Positions 22,386-33,095 are shown, numbered from the stretch's first letter. The stretch: 64,000 nucleotides of DNA from Spinacia oleracea (GCF_020520425.1 NC_079490.1:53484517-53548516), one strand, 5' to 3'. Numbers and translations are program-made. The notes: a model not told the origin generated them from the letters alone.

Positions 22386-22590
22386 AACACATTTGCGTCG
22401 CAGCTTTATTAAACTGCGACGCAAATGACTCTAGGATGCCCCCCAGAGTCATTTGCGTCGCAGATTAGTAAATCTGCGACGCACTTGATTGAGTTAATTG
22501 CGTCGCAGTTTTACTAATCTGCGACGCAAATGACTCTGGGGGGCATCCTAGAGTCATTTGCGTCGCAGTTTAATAAAGCTGCGACGCAAA
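22386..22590. repeat. large palindrome of GCGTCGCAG/CTGCGACGC units
   Basis: Four short inverted repeats (TTTGCGTCGCAG...CTGCGACGCAAA) are nested in a larger imperfect palindrome of about 200 bp. The outer arms share GACTCTAGGATGCCCCCCAG and its complement, centred near 22488. It lies about 100 bp inside the CACTA terminus, the position of subterminal transposase-binding repeats, and could form a long hairpin. A duplicate lies at about 28798-29003. Confidence 0.88.
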
Positions 22591-22684
22591 TGACTAAATT
22601 TTATGCTAAAATTTGTCATTTGCGTCACATGTTCAGAATGGCGTGGCAAATGCGGGGATGCAAATAAGCCTTTTTCCACTAGTG

Positions 22685-23414
22685 ATTATTCACTTTGATA
22701 TACAACAGCTATCAAATAATAACTGTTATTTACACAATTAATCATCTCTATTATATAAGTGAAGAGCTGAGGTCGTTTTCGTAATCATACTTTTTGTGTC
22801 CCCTACGGAATAATCATAAATTCTCATATTAATTACAAAATTAAATTAATTATTTATTAAATCAAAATTTTTAAAAACTTTTGTACTAGTGTAAGTTGCA
22901 AAATACAATAACATAATACGTAGTACAACATTTTAATATTAGGAATGAAAGAAAAAATAAAAAGTCAAAAGTATACCAAATTGCCAAACTTTGGTAGAGC
23001 TATTTACGGAATATTTGAAATTTGCCATAATTTGAAAACGGTTAATGATATTTTTTATATACTTCGTGTATAAATAAAAATCAGCACTTCATACCATGTT
23101 TTAAATATTGTATGCCATTTTTTTCCCGAACTTTCGACTTATAAAATTTTAGAAATGTACGTATATAAATATTTATCTTTATACACATAAAATGGTCAAA
23201 TGGGGTTTATCTATTACGGAGTATGGTCTAAGTTATTGATGTTAGGCAATCTTTGTTCTATAAGGGAGCGACTGAAATATTTGCTTGCTTTTTAGTATTT
23301 CTCTTTATTAATTACTTATACTATCGCTAAATCTCTAATCAATATTAAATCACTAGGACATTGAGATACCAAAATATTATATCTGACCCAAACAATTTCA
23401 TATATGTTTTTTTC
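22685..23414. other. AT-rich flank of the CACTA terminus
   Basis: No gene, repeat family or RNA recognised. It is present identically in unit 2 (about 29095-29820), so it was single-copy sequence before the tandem duplication. Confidence 0.5.
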
Positions 23415-23530
23415 TTCTTTTTTCGGTGCAAATAAGCCATAAGGTAATACAAGTTACGAATGGGGAGACTCGAATTTGAGACCTAATATACAGAAGTTTT
23501 CGGTCTTAACCACTAGGCCAAGGTATCATT
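23415..23530 (-). mobile_element. tRNA-derived SINE, copy in unit 1
   Basis: On the minus strand a tRNA-like head contains TTGGCCTAGTGGTTAAGACC (Pol III A-box type) and, about 40 bases on, TCAAATTCGAGTCTCCCC (B-box type). It is followed by a body ending in an A/T-rich tail near 23415. Spacing fits a tRNA-derived SINE promoter. Mismatches in the arms and the non-tRNA 3' body argue against a functional tRNA gene. Confidence 0.6.
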
Positions 23531-23564
23531 GTCCCAATTTAAAATATGTAAACATACAAAAAAA

Positions 23565-23567
<3 letters not shown>

Positions 23568-23657
<90 letters not shown>
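23568..23657. repeat. (TA)n microsatellite, unit 1
   Basis: About 88 bp of uninterrupted TA dinucleotides. The unit 2 counterpart (29978-30061) is a few repeats shorter, one of the few differences between the duplicated copies. Open frames across it are artefacts. Confidence 0.97.
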
Positions 23658-23660
<3 letters not shown>

Positions 23661-24158
23661 ACATATTTTTGTTTTCTAATATATTTTCTCACGCATCGAG
23701 GCGGTGATTTTTTTTTCTGAAACATGAGAAAATTCCAGGTGCACCAGTGTATCCAAAGATATATTAATGCCCGTTAATGATCCCTCTCGCATGTTCTACA
23801 TCTCCTGGTATAAGAGTAAAATGTAAAAAGGTGTATCGTTTACATACATGTACCTTATTGGTTTGTCCCTTTTTTGGGAGATTTTAGGTCGCCAGTTTCT
23901 CCTCTTTGAAGATCTTAATTAGGTCGTAAATGTTATTTGGTGCGAATTATACTTTACTTACCAAAAAGAACATATGGAAAAATCTTTATTCATAAGACAT
24001 GATCAAGTATGATTCATTATTGTTATGGCAAATGTTAAATTGAGTAAGTAATCTTTGTTTTAATGTAATGCATATATTATTTCTCTTTTTAAATATAAGA
24101 CCAAGAATCGTATGAGTTAATATTCTTTTTTCTTAATATTTTTGGCAAAATTAAGTTA

Positions 24159-24499
24159 GGCTCCGTTTGGTAAGGCGTAAAACGTTTTCATTGTAAGACG
24201 ATTTTCCATGGAAAACATTTTTCAAGGGAAAACACAATTTCAAACTAGTTTTCCTTTGTTTGGTAACTTAAAGGAAAATGAGAGAAGATGGTGAAGATTG
24301 AGGGGAAGAAAGGAGAGGGAGGTAAGGAGGAAAGAAGGAAAAGTGGTTTCCCTCCTTTTCAAATGGAAAAGGGTTTTCCACCTTTGAGAGAGTAATGAAA
24401 AATTGTTTTCCATCCCTTACCCAACCAAACAACGTAAAATGATTAAAAAGGGAAAAATCGTTTTCCATGAAAACGTTTTACGCCCTACTAAACGGAGCC
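24159..24499. mobile_element. PIF/Harbinger-like (Tourist-type) MITE, unit 1
   Basis: 341 bp bounded by inverted ends GGCTCCGTTTGGTA and TACTAAACGGAGCC, with further inverted homology inside (GGCGTAAAACGTTTTC / GAAAACGTTTTACGCC). It is flanked by the 3-bp target duplication TTA (24156-24158 and 24500-24502). No coding capacity. The TTA duplication and G/C-rich termini suit the PIF/Harbinger superfamily. Confidence 0.8.
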
Positions 24500-24832
24500 T
24501 TAATATTTGATTTGGAATCCTAGAAGATAATAAGGAGTATAAGATATAGAAATCTACCAAAATCAATGGGTTTGTAATTTTCCATAGTTACGTTAGCTCT
24601 TTATACAGAATCATGTCCAATAATATTTGACTGGAATTAAAGCTTCAAAGGAGTGATATGGAATCATAGATATAATGGAAAGTTTAAAGGAATTATATGA
24701 AATATATCTTGTATTAACATATTCTATCAGTAATCTACTGAAATCAATATTATTAAGGTATGAATATATATTTTCTTTAATTTCGTGGCTTTGAAAATAT
24801 TGACATTCCGAAAACACGAAGTATATTCAGAC

Positions 24833-24839
24833 TATAAAT
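24833..24839 (+). promoter_or_regulatory. TATA box of the peptide gene (unit 1)
   Basis: TATAAAT lies 84 bases upstream of the ATG at 24923, a normal distance for a plant TATA box with a short 5' leader. Identical sequence precedes the second copy at about 31236. Confidence 0.5.
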
Positions 24840-24922
24840 TAAAACACAATGTACTATCACCAATATTATTCACCTCTCAATCAAATAAATTTATTCACCT
24901 CTTAATCAAATAAATTTGAGCA

Positions 24923-25453
24923 ATGGAAGCAAGTGGTAGAATTACCCATTTGTCGGCCTTCATCGTTTTTTCACTCCTGGTCATGGCACACTGTAAGTTA
25001 CTTGTTAAATTATTTGTGTTATTTTATACGTTACTCGTAGTTTTTAAGGGTTCATTCCCCACTTTATGTTTTGTACGTTCGTCCTACAAATTTACACAAA
25101 ACTTCGTCCATTAATAATAGATGAAAGAATATGTGAATATTTCTTGAGGATGTACTTGAACGTCAAGTTATCTAATTTTCCATGATTTGTGTCATCAAAA
25201 AAAATTTTAACTTGTGAAATTGTGTTTTTTGAATTGTTTGTTTTCGTTAATGTATGTAGGTGATGTTTATGACGGTCAAAGCAAAGAAAGTTTTAATGAT
25301 ACTGGAAATGGAATAGGGTCGTCGAAAATTCATGTAGGTGATTGTGTGAATCGTCAGACTTTTTTTTGCCCTGGTGGTGGTAAAGAATGCTATTGTTGTT
25401 TTATTACAAGGTGTTATTCTACTCTGGATGCGTGCCTTGCCCACTGCAAGTGA
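24923..25453 (+). CDS. secreted eight-cysteine peptide, ESF1/MEG-like, copy 1
   Basis: A two-exon gene. Exon 1 is 24923-24992, ending at a GTAAGT donor; exon 2 is 25260-25453, after a TATGTAG acceptor. The split codon at the junction encodes cysteine and the spliced product is 87 residues. The N-terminus has a hydrophobic core, 'LSAFIVFSLLVMA', typical of a signal peptide. The mature part ends in eight cysteines spaced C-x7-C-x6-C-x-C-C-x4-C-x6-C-x3-C, with a central 'CYCC'. This spacing and the signal-peptide-plus-one-exon structure suit the plant EMBRYO SURROUNDING FACTOR 1 / MEG-type cysteine-rich peptides, which are secreted signals around the embryo or endosperm; it differs from classical defensin spacing. 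An AT-rich upstream region carries a TATA box and a MITE lies about 420 bp upstream. The exact family is an inference; the secreted cysteine-rich character is clear. Confidence 0.75.
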
Positions 25454-25918
25454 AGATTTTTTTAGGAGAACTTTTATGATTGGAACCTATTGAGAATGTT
25501 ACGGAGTATGATATATTTTATGGAAGATATAATGTTATTTATTTTTAAATAAATTAATGAATATCTCTTCCGTTTCGTTTTTTTATAGATGATGATTTGT
25601 TTAACTCTTATCTTTAGAGACAGTTGTTGATGCAACCCTTTAAAGACTTTGTTCATCAATTAACTTAAAAAACTAGTATTGAGACAATCTAAATAAAGAA
25701 TCATATAATTAACTACCCTTTTTTCCTTGATGGAACGTCACAAGAGGTAGTGAAATAAGATTTGTGAAGATAAAACAATGAAATTGAAGGCTTTTACGTC
25801 ATTAGCTTGACGCCTTTTACCTCTAGTAAATACCCCGACAATGATCGCAATAGTTTGTCATATGCAATGGCAAACATATCCAAGAGTAACAAGTAGGCAA
25901 GAGTCAAATAAGAATCAA
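25454..25918. other. 3' flank of peptide gene copy 1
   Basis: AT-rich; probably the 3' untranslated region of the peptide gene and then, somewhere before 25919, the truncated left end of the LTR element. No boundary can be fixed from one copy because unit 2 is identical. Confidence 0.4.
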
Positions 25919-26691
25919 TCACAAAGTAGAATGCAACTCTATGCCTACGGGATGTGGGGCAAAAATAAGAAAAATCAAAAGGAAAAACAAAAGAATACTC
26001 CCTTCTTCTTGGTCCTTTGAGGAAGGAGAATCATTAGGATCAATACAGGAAAAAGAATCCTCAAGCGGCAGGAGTTGAGATAAAAAGGTAAAAGAGATGG
26101 GAAATGAAGGATAAATGTTGAGTTTCTTCTTTCGGAATGGGGAATGAGGGAAGGGAGTGGGAATAAAAGATTCACAAACAACTTCACTCACATCACAAAG
26201 AACACAAGAAATCTCAACATAGGATCCTTCATTAACTCTTAAAAGTTTTTGGTTGGCAAATTCACTTTTTTCCTCAATTTGAATCGACTTAAGCACTTCG
26301 AGGCAAAAAGGAGCAAATAAATTTTCATCACCATCAACAAGGCATTCACTCAAAGAGGCACGAGTAGGAACAAACTCTTCGATACTCAATTCCTCAATGT
26401 CATGCATCATAGGTGGCAATGTAGCGTCAAACTAACATCCTTAATAGATTCTTGCATTACTAGGTTAGAGATTCCCAAAAAGCCTACTCGTTGGGACATG
26501 ACCTCAAATGAATTCAAACTAGAATATGTTCTTTGCTCTTCCTGAATTTCAAGATACTTCATGAAAACGAGCATCTCAAACAATGATTTTGGAGATTCAA
26601 CTTTCAAAGAGCTTAGGAAATTATCACGGAGATAGAGAAGATCATCAAGTGTAATCGATTCATCATTTTGAGATAAAAAGGAATTTGCCAT
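25919..26691 (-). pseudogene. two overlapping ORFs in the tRNA-Asp-primed LTR element (unit 1)
   Basis: On the minus strand a 94-residue frame starts at 26691, 81 bases downstream of the PBS, and ends at 26407. A 166-residue frame from 26419 overlaps it and continues to 25919. The join looks like a one-base slip: the second frame is open just before the overlap and has similar acidic, serine/leucine-rich character. No CCHC knuckle, protease or polymerase motif is present, and I do not recognise the protein. It is probably a gag-position ORF of a large non-autonomous LTR element. Confidence 0.45.
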
Positions 26692-26773
26692 TTTTTTGTT
26701 TTTTTTATAAAAAGAAAATGAAAAATGAACTAGACTAGAGAACTAGAAAGAAAAATCAAACAATGATGCCATT

Positions 26774-26789
26774 CCCGACAACGGCGCCA
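26774..26789 (-). other. primer binding site, tRNA-Asp type (unit 1)
   Basis: TGGCGCCGTTGTCGGG on the minus strand, three bases inside the LTR end. It pairs with the 3' end of plant tRNA-Asp except for one base. A duplicate lies at 33177-33192. Confidence 0.7.
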
Positions 26790-27172
26790 TTTTGATCAGG
26801 CGATTTTCGTGTCGTTATACGAATACCACCTAATCAAACAAAATTTATAAACTCCTAACTAACCGGCTATATTGACTATAGCGGCAAGCATAGGGATCGT
26901 CCCAAGAGAATGAATATGTTTGGCTTTTCAATCTAATGCGTTCAAAAGCTAGTTCGGATGAAAAATGAGATTTTGAATTAATCTAATGAAAGCAAGAAAA
27001 TCACGAAATACAAACAAACAAAGAAATTCTAGAGATTTCGGGAATCGGCAATGGAAATTGAATTAAGGGAAGAACAAGGTCAAAACAATCATGATTATGC
27101 AAAGACTTGATGCATAGGGGAATAAAAACTATTGACGTGCTCGCCACCTCTCGGATAGAGCACGCGAAGCGT

Positions 27173-27916
27173 CTAATCGATGGAAAAGCTTTCACATAGT
27201 CCTAAACTAGACCACTTTCGATACAACACGCAATCATTTGGACACGCGTGTATCTTCTCATAATCCATACCCAAAGGACACATAAGCTTCTGGGCCTCAT
27301 AGTTAGACCTTGGAAGTTTGTTTCCTTCAGGAAGATTACCAGACGTGGCCTCCAAAAACTGTGAAAAACTCTTGTTGGTCCAACCGTTTTCCACCTTTAA
27401 GTTGAAATATTCGATGACGGCACCAAGTACAGTTTGTGTAGAACCAGGATATAATGGTGTTGCGGAAGCTTTGATTATACTATCATACATATGGGGACGC
27501 TCAACGAAATGATGGTCTTCCACATCATGCATCATATCATCTATCCTATCTTTCTCCTCTTCTTCCTCACTTTCAACACCAATATCATCCTCAATTTCAT
27601 TATCATCACCATTATCACAATGATTATGCTGACTCGAGCTCGGCATACTAGAACTTGCCCCATGATCTATGCTCTCACCATGCCATGTCCACGTCGTGTA
27701 GTTACCCTTAAAACCACGACGAACTATGTGATCAACAATATCATCAATATCCCGATACCCCCTTGAATTATTGCAATCACAACAAGGACACAGAATTAAA
27801 CTTGATTCATGTTCTGATTGATGTTTCAAGGCAACCTTAATGAACTCTTGAATCCCTTGTAAGAACCTTGTAGAAAATCGTTTACTACCATACATCCAAC
27901 TCCGATCCATTTTCAA
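27173..27916 (-). pseudogene. truncated duplicate of the CACTA transposase N-terminus
   Basis: A 247-codon frame. The first 234 residues match the N-terminus of the transposase at 18286-21561 (transposase-associated domain, acidic linker, first cysteine pair); the last 13 residues are LTR sequence read across the duplication junction at 27219. It lacks the whole catalytic core. If translated it could only be a dominant-negative or inert fragment; more likely it is untranslated. Confidence 0.9.
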
Positions 27917-28074
27917 CCACTAGACCAAATTTTGTCAAAGGTTAGAATATAAACTAGGCTATTCATATCATTATAAATCCAAAATTTTGTAGCAAACCCA
28001 AAACATGATTTCATATATCACCTAAATTCATTTCATACCCAAAACTTCATTTCATAACTTTTAATTCAACAAAA

Positions 28075-28295
28075 CCTAACAACTAAAATTCAACAAAACC
28101 TAAATCCTAAAATGTACCCAATTAAAATTCAACTAAAATTCAACAAAACCTACAACTAAAATTCAACAAAACCTAAATCCTAAAATGTACCCAATTAAAA
28201 TTCAACTAAAATTCAACAAAACCTACAACTAAAATTCAACAAAACCTAAATCCTAAAATGTACCCAATTAAAATTCAACAAATAATATCAACCAT
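28075..28295. repeat. 73-bp tandem repeat, unit 2 copy
   Basis: Same three-copy A-rich array as at 21725-21935, upstream of the truncated transposase start. Confidence 0.85.
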
Positions 28296-28433
28296 TAAAA
28301 TTCAATTATAATGCATAATTAAAATTCAATTATAATGTCCACAATTAAAATTAAAATGCACAATTAAAATTCAATAAATATCAAAATTAAAATTCAATAC
28401 CTAAGAGAGGAGAGACTACAATGAACAAGGGCG

Positions 28434-28530
28434 GCTGAGTGGGCGGCGGCGTGAAGGAGTGAGTGGGCGGCGGCGTGAAGGAGTGAGTGGGCGGCAGCGT
28501 GGACGACTTCCTTGGCCGTGGGCGGCGGCT
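28434..28530. repeat. GC-rich GTGGGCGGCGGCGTGAAGGA repeat, expanded in unit 2
   Basis: Unit 2 carries extra copies of the GTGGGCGGCGGCGTGAAGGA-type unit plus a short unique block ending CTTGGCCGTGGGCGG, relative to 22076-22120 in unit 1. This is the largest difference noticed between the duplicated units. Confidence 0.85.
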
Positions 28531-28797
28531 CTAAAAAGGGAGTACAGCAAGAAGGAGTGAAGCAGTGAAGTGCAGCGCAGTGAAGGGGCAGCGCAGTGAA
28601 GAAACGGCGGAAGGCACGGAAGGCGGCAGTGAAGCAACGACGGCAGGGTGAAGCCGCCGGTGAGACTCTAGCAGTGTTGGTGTTTGGTTTCGTTTGGGAG
28701 TGAAGCAGTGTTGGTTGTTTGTCGAGCAAAACCTAAGTCAGAATGAAGCTTGAAAGCAATTAAGCGTGAGCGCGAATTCGAAAAAAAAAAATCAAAA

Positions 28798-29003
28798 CAC
28801 ATTTGCGTCGCAGCTTTATTAAACTGCGACGCAAATGACTCTAGGATGCCCCCCAGAGTCATTTGCGTCGCAGATTAGTAAATCTGCGACGCACTTGATT
28901 GAGTTAATTGCGTCGCAGTTTTACTAATCTGCGACGCAAATGACTCTGGGGGGCATCCTAGAGTCATTTGCGTCGCAGTTTAATAAAGCTGCGACGCAAA
29001 TGA
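28798..29003. repeat. GCGTCGCAG/CTGCGACGC palindrome, unit 2 copy
   Basis: Duplicate of 22386-22590, followed by a second copy of the CACTA terminus ending at 29094. Confidence 0.88.
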
Positions 29004-29094
29004 CTAAATTTTATGCTAAAATTTGTCATTTGCGTCACATGTTCAGAATGGCGTGGCAAATGCGGGGATGCAAATAAGCCTTTTTCCACTAGTG

Positions 29095-29820
29095 ATTATT
29101 CACTTTGATATACAACAGCTATCAAATAATAACTGTTATTTACACAATTAATCATCTCTATTATATAAGTGAAGAGCTGAGGTCGTTTTCGTAATCATAC
29201 TTTTTGTGTCCCCTACGGAATAATCATAAATTCTCATATTAATTACAAAATTAAATTAATTATTTATTAAATCAAATTTTTTAAAAACTTTTGTACTAGT
29301 GTAAGTTGCAAAATACAATAACATAATACGTAGTACAACATTTTAATATTAGGAATGAAAGAAAAAATAAAAAGTCAAAAGTATACCAAATTGCCAAACT
29401 TTGGTAGAGCTATTTACGGAATATTTGAAATTTGCCATAATTTGAAAACGGTTAATGATATTTTTTATATACTTCGTGTATAAATAAAAATCAGCACTTC
29501 ATACCATGTTTTAAATATTGTATGCCATTTTTTTCCCGAACTTTCGACTTATAAAATTTTAGAAATGTACGTATATAAATATTTATCTTTATACACATAA
29601 AATGGTCAAATGGGGTTTATCTATTACGGAGTATGGTCTAAGTTATTGATGTTAGGCAATCTTTGTTCTATAAGGGAGCGACTGAAATATTTGCTTGCTT
29701 TTTAGTATTTCTCTTTATTAATTACTTATACTATCGCTAAATCTCTAATCAATATTAAATCACTAGGACATTGAGATACCAAATATTATATCTGACCCAA
29801 ACAATTTCATATATGTTTTT
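29095..29820. other. AT-rich flank, unit 2 copy
   Basis: Duplicate of 22685-23414; no gene or RNA recognised. Confidence 0.5.
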
Positions 29821-29823
29821 TTC

Positions 29824-29940
29824 TTCTTTTTTCGGTGCAAATAAGCCATAAGGTAATACAAGTTACGAATGGGGAGACTCGAATTTGAGACCTAATATAC
29901 AGAAGTTTTCGGTCTTAACCACTAGGCCAAGGTATCATTG
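29824..29940 (-). mobile_element. tRNA-derived SINE, copy in unit 2
   Basis: Duplicate of 23415-23530 with the same A-box-like and B-box-like blocks. It arose by the segmental duplication, not by an independent insertion. Confidence 0.6.
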
Positions 29941-29973
29941 TCCCAATTTAAAATATGTAAACATACAAAAAAA

Positions 29974-29977
<4 letters not shown>

Positions 29978-30061
<84 letters not shown>
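29978..30061. repeat. (TA)n microsatellite, unit 2
   Basis: Slightly shorter counterpart of 23568-23657. Confidence 0.97.
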
Positions 30062-30063
<2 letters not shown>

Positions 30064-30561
30064 ACATATTTTTGTTTTCTAATATATTTTCTCACGCATC
30101 GAGGCGGTGATTTTTTTTTCTGAAACATGAGAAAATTCCAGGTGCACCAGTGTATCCAAAGATATATTAATGCCCGTTAATGATCCCTCTCGCATGTTCT
30201 ACATCTCCTGGTATAAGAGTAAAATGTAAAAAGGTGTATCGTTTACATACATGTACCTTATTGGTTTGTCCCTTTTTTGGGAGATTTTAGGTCGCCAGTT
30301 TCTCCTCTTTGAAGATCTTAATTAGGTCGTAAATGTTATTTGGTGCGAATTATACTTTACTTACCAAAAAGAACATATGGAAAAATCTTTATTCATAAGA
30401 CATGATCAAGTATGATTCATTATTGTTATGGCAAATGTTAAATTGAGTAAGTAATCTTTGTTTTAATGTAATGCATATATTATTTCTCTTTTTAAATATA
30501 AGACCAAGAATCGTATGAGTTAATATTCTTTTTTCTTAATATTTTTGGCAAAATTAAGTTA

Positions 30562-30902
30562 GGCTCCGTTTGGTAAGGCGTAAAACGTTTTCATTGTAAG
30601 ACGATTTTCCATGGAAAACATTTTTCAAGGGAAAACACAATTTCAAACTAGTTTTCCTTTGTTTGGTAACTTAAAGGAAAATGAGAGAAGATGGTGAAGA
30701 TTGAGGGGAAGAAAGGAGAGGGAGGTAAGGAGGAAAGAAGGAAAAGTGGTTTCCCTCCTTTTCAAATGGAAAAGGGTTTTCCACCTTTGAGAGAGTAATG
30801 AAAAATTGTTTTCCATCCCTTACCCAACCAAACAACGTAAAATGATTAAAAAGGGAAAAATCGTTTTCCATGAAAACGTTTTACGCCCTACTAAACGGAG
30901 CC
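30562..30902. mobile_element. PIF/Harbinger-like MITE, unit 2 copy
   Basis: Duplicate of 24159-24499 with the same inverted ends and TTA flanks. Confidence 0.8.
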
Positions 30903-31325
30903 TTAATATTTGATTTGGAATCCTAGAAGATAATAAGGAGTATAAGATATAGAAATCTACCAAAATCAATGGGTTTGTAATTTTCCATAGTTACGTTAGC
31001 TCTTTATACAGAATCATGTCCAATAATATTTGACTGGAATTAAAGCTTCAAAGGAGTGATATGGAATCATAGATATAATGGAAAGTTTAAAGGAATTATA
31101 TGAAATATATCTTGTATTAACATATTCTATCAGTAATCTACTGAAATCAATATTATTAAGGTATGAATATATATTTTCTTTAATTTCGTGGCTTTGAAAA
31201 TATTGACATTCCGAAAACACGAAGTATATTCAGACTATAAATTAAAACACAATGTACTATCACCAATATTATTCACCTCTCAATCAAATAAATTTATTCA
31301 CCTCTTAATCAAATAAATTTGAGCA

Positions 31326-31857
31326 ATGGAAGCAAGTGGTAGAATTACCCATTTGTCGGCCTTCATCGTTTTTTCACTCCTGGTCATGGCACACTGTAAG
31401 TTACTTGTTAAATTATTTGTGTTATTTTATACGTTACTCGTAGTTTTTAAGGGTTCATTCCCCACTTTATGTTTTGTACGTTCGTCCTACAAATTTACAC
31501 AAAACTTCGTCCATTAATAATAGATGAAAGAATATGTGAATATTTCTTGAGGATGTACTTGAACGTCAAGTTATCTAATTTTCCATGATTTGTGTCATCA
31601 AAAAAAAATTTTAACTTGTGAAATTGTGTTTTTTGAATTGTTTGTTTTCGTTAATGTATGTAGGTGATGTTTATGACGGTCAAAGAAAAGAAAGTTTTAA
31701 TGATACTGGAAATGGAATAGGGTCGTCGAAAATTCATGTAGGTGATTGTGTGAATCGTCAGACTTTTTTTTGCCCTGGTGGTGGTAAAGAATGCTATTGT
31801 TGTTTTATTACAAGGTGTTATTCTACTCTGGATGCGTGCCTTGCCCACTGCAAGTGA
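31326..31857 (+). CDS. secreted eight-cysteine peptide, ESF1/MEG-like, copy 2
   Basis: Tandem duplicate of the gene at 24923-25453, 6.4 kb downstream in the same orientation. Exon 1 is 31326-31395 and exon 2 is 31664-31857, with the same GT-AG junctions. The 87-residue product has the same signal peptide and all eight cysteines. One coding change was seen: AGC to AGA replaces serine by arginine in the linker after the signal peptide ('GQSKES' to 'GQRKES'). The intron differs by one A in a homopolymer. Promoter sequence, including the upstream MITE and TATA box, is duplicated too, so both copies could be expressed alike. Confidence 0.74.
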
Positions 31858-32322
31858 AGATTTTTTTAGGAGAACTTTTATGATTGGAACCTATTGAGAA
31901 TGTTACGGAGTATGATATATTTTATGGAAGATATAATGTTATTTATTTTTAAATAAATTAATGAATATCTCTTCCGTTTCGTTTTTTTATAGATGATGAT
32001 TTGTTTAACTCTTATCTTTAGAGACAGTTGTTGATGCAACCCTTTAAAGACTTTGTTCATCAATTAACTTAAAAAACTAGTATTGAGACAATCTAAATAA
32101 AGAATCATATAATTAACTACCCTTTTTTCCTTGATGGAACGTCACAAGAGGTAGTGAAATAAGATTTGTGAAGATAAAACAATGAAATTGAAGGCTTTTA
32201 CGTCATTAGCTTGACGCCTTTTACCTCTAGTAAATACCCCGACAATGATCGCAATAGTTTGTCATATGCAATGGCAAACATATCCAAGAGTAACAAGTAG
32301 GCAAGAGTCAAATAAGAAGCAA
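31858..32322. other. 3' flank of peptide gene copy 2
   Basis: Duplicate of 25454-25918; nothing further recognised. Confidence 0.4.
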
Positions 32323-33095
32323 TCACAAAGTAGAATGCAACTCTATGCCTACGGGATGTGGGGCAAAAATAAGAAAAATCAAAAGGAAAAACAAAAGAAT
32401 ACTCCCTTCTTCTTGGTCCTTTGAGGAAGGAGAATCATTAGGATCAATACAGGAAAAAGAATCCTCAAGCGGCAGGAGTTGAGATAAAAAGGTAAAAGAG
32501 ATGGGAAATGAAGGATAAATGTTGAGTTTCTTCTTTCGGAATGGGGAATGAGGGAAGGGAGTGGGAATAAAAGATTCACAAACAACTTCACTCACATCAC
32601 AAAGAACACAAGAAATCTCAACATAGGATCCTTCATTAACTCTTAAAAGTTTTTGGTTGGCAAATTCACTTTTTTCCTCAATTTGAATCGACTTAAGCAC
32701 TTCGAGGCAAAAAGGAGCAAATAAATTTTCATCACCATCAACAAGGCATTCACTCAAAGAGGCACGAGTAGGAACAAACTCTTCGATACTCAATTCCTCA
32801 ATGTCATGCATCATAGGTGGCAATGTAGCGTCAAACTAACATCCTTAATAGATTCTTGCATTACTAGGTTAGAGATTCCCAAAAAGCCTACTCGTTGGGA
32901 CATGACCTCAAATGAATTCAAACTAGAATATGTTCTTTGCTCTTCCTGAATTTCAAGATACTTCATGAAAACGAGCATCTCAAACAATGATTTTGGAGAT
33001 TCAACTTTCAAAGAGCTTAGGAAATTATCACGGAGATAGAGAAGATCATCAAGTGTAATCGATTCATCATTTTGAGATAAAAAGGAATTTGCCAT
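32323..33095 (-). pseudogene. two overlapping ORFs in the tRNA-Asp-primed LTR element (unit 2)
   Basis: Identical in translation to the 25919-26691 pair: 94 residues from 33095 to 32811 and 166 residues from 32823 to 32323. Both duplicate copies share the overlap, so the frame slip predates the duplication. No recognisable retroviral domain. Confidence 0.45.

Larger units (their letters stand above)
18286..22684 (-). mobile_element. CACTA (En/Spm) element with intact transposase, one terminus found
   Basis: The right boundary at 22684 reads CACTAGTGGAAAAAGGC on the minus strand, a typical CACTA terminus, followed outward by ATT. Inside it lie GCGTCGCAG/CTGCGACGC subterminal palindromes (22386-22590), a repeat-rich leader and the transposase ORF (18286-21561). 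No matching CACTAGTGG terminus with an ATT duplication was seen to the left down to 13000, and no TNPA-like second gene. The left end is therefore truncated or unrecognised; the annotated left limit is simply the end of the ORF. Confidence 0.8.
20860..27214. repeat. tandem segmental duplication, unit 1 (6355 bp)
   Basis: Starts at CTTTC inside the transposase ORF and ends just before CTTTC inside the LTR of the tRNA-Asp-primed element. Everything in it reappears in the same order in unit 2 (27215-33617). Differences noticed by eye are few: G/A near 21357/27715, C/A in the peptide gene, T/G near 25916/32318, A/G near 27066/33474, one-base homopolymer changes, AT-tract length, and a block near 28460-28525 that is longer in unit 2. 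The copies are therefore recent. Confidence 0.95.
25919..27214 (-). mobile_element. truncated LTR retroelement with tRNA-Asp PBS (unit 1)
   Basis: On the minus strand an LTR end (...CCTGATCA) is followed by AAA and TGGCGCCGTTGTCGGG, complementary to a plant tRNA-Asp 3' end with one mismatch. Such PBSs are known from Athila-type Ty3/gypsy elements. The LTR part (26793-27214) is cut by the duplication junction. The internal part holds only short ORFs and the left limit is uncertain. Confidence 0.65.

Noticed and set aside
23462..23530. Possible tRNA gene (A- and B-box-like blocks)
   Set aside because: Arms do not form a full cloverleaf and the 3' body is not tRNA; a SINE explains it better.
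23476..23725. Open frames of alternating Ile-Tyr on both strands across the TA tract
   Set aside because: Pure product of the TA microsatellite; same at 29922-30128.
24923..25114. 63-residue single-exon frame from the peptide gene ATG
   Set aside because: It reads into the intron; the GTAAGT donor at 24993 and acceptor at 25259 give a coherent secreted peptide instead.
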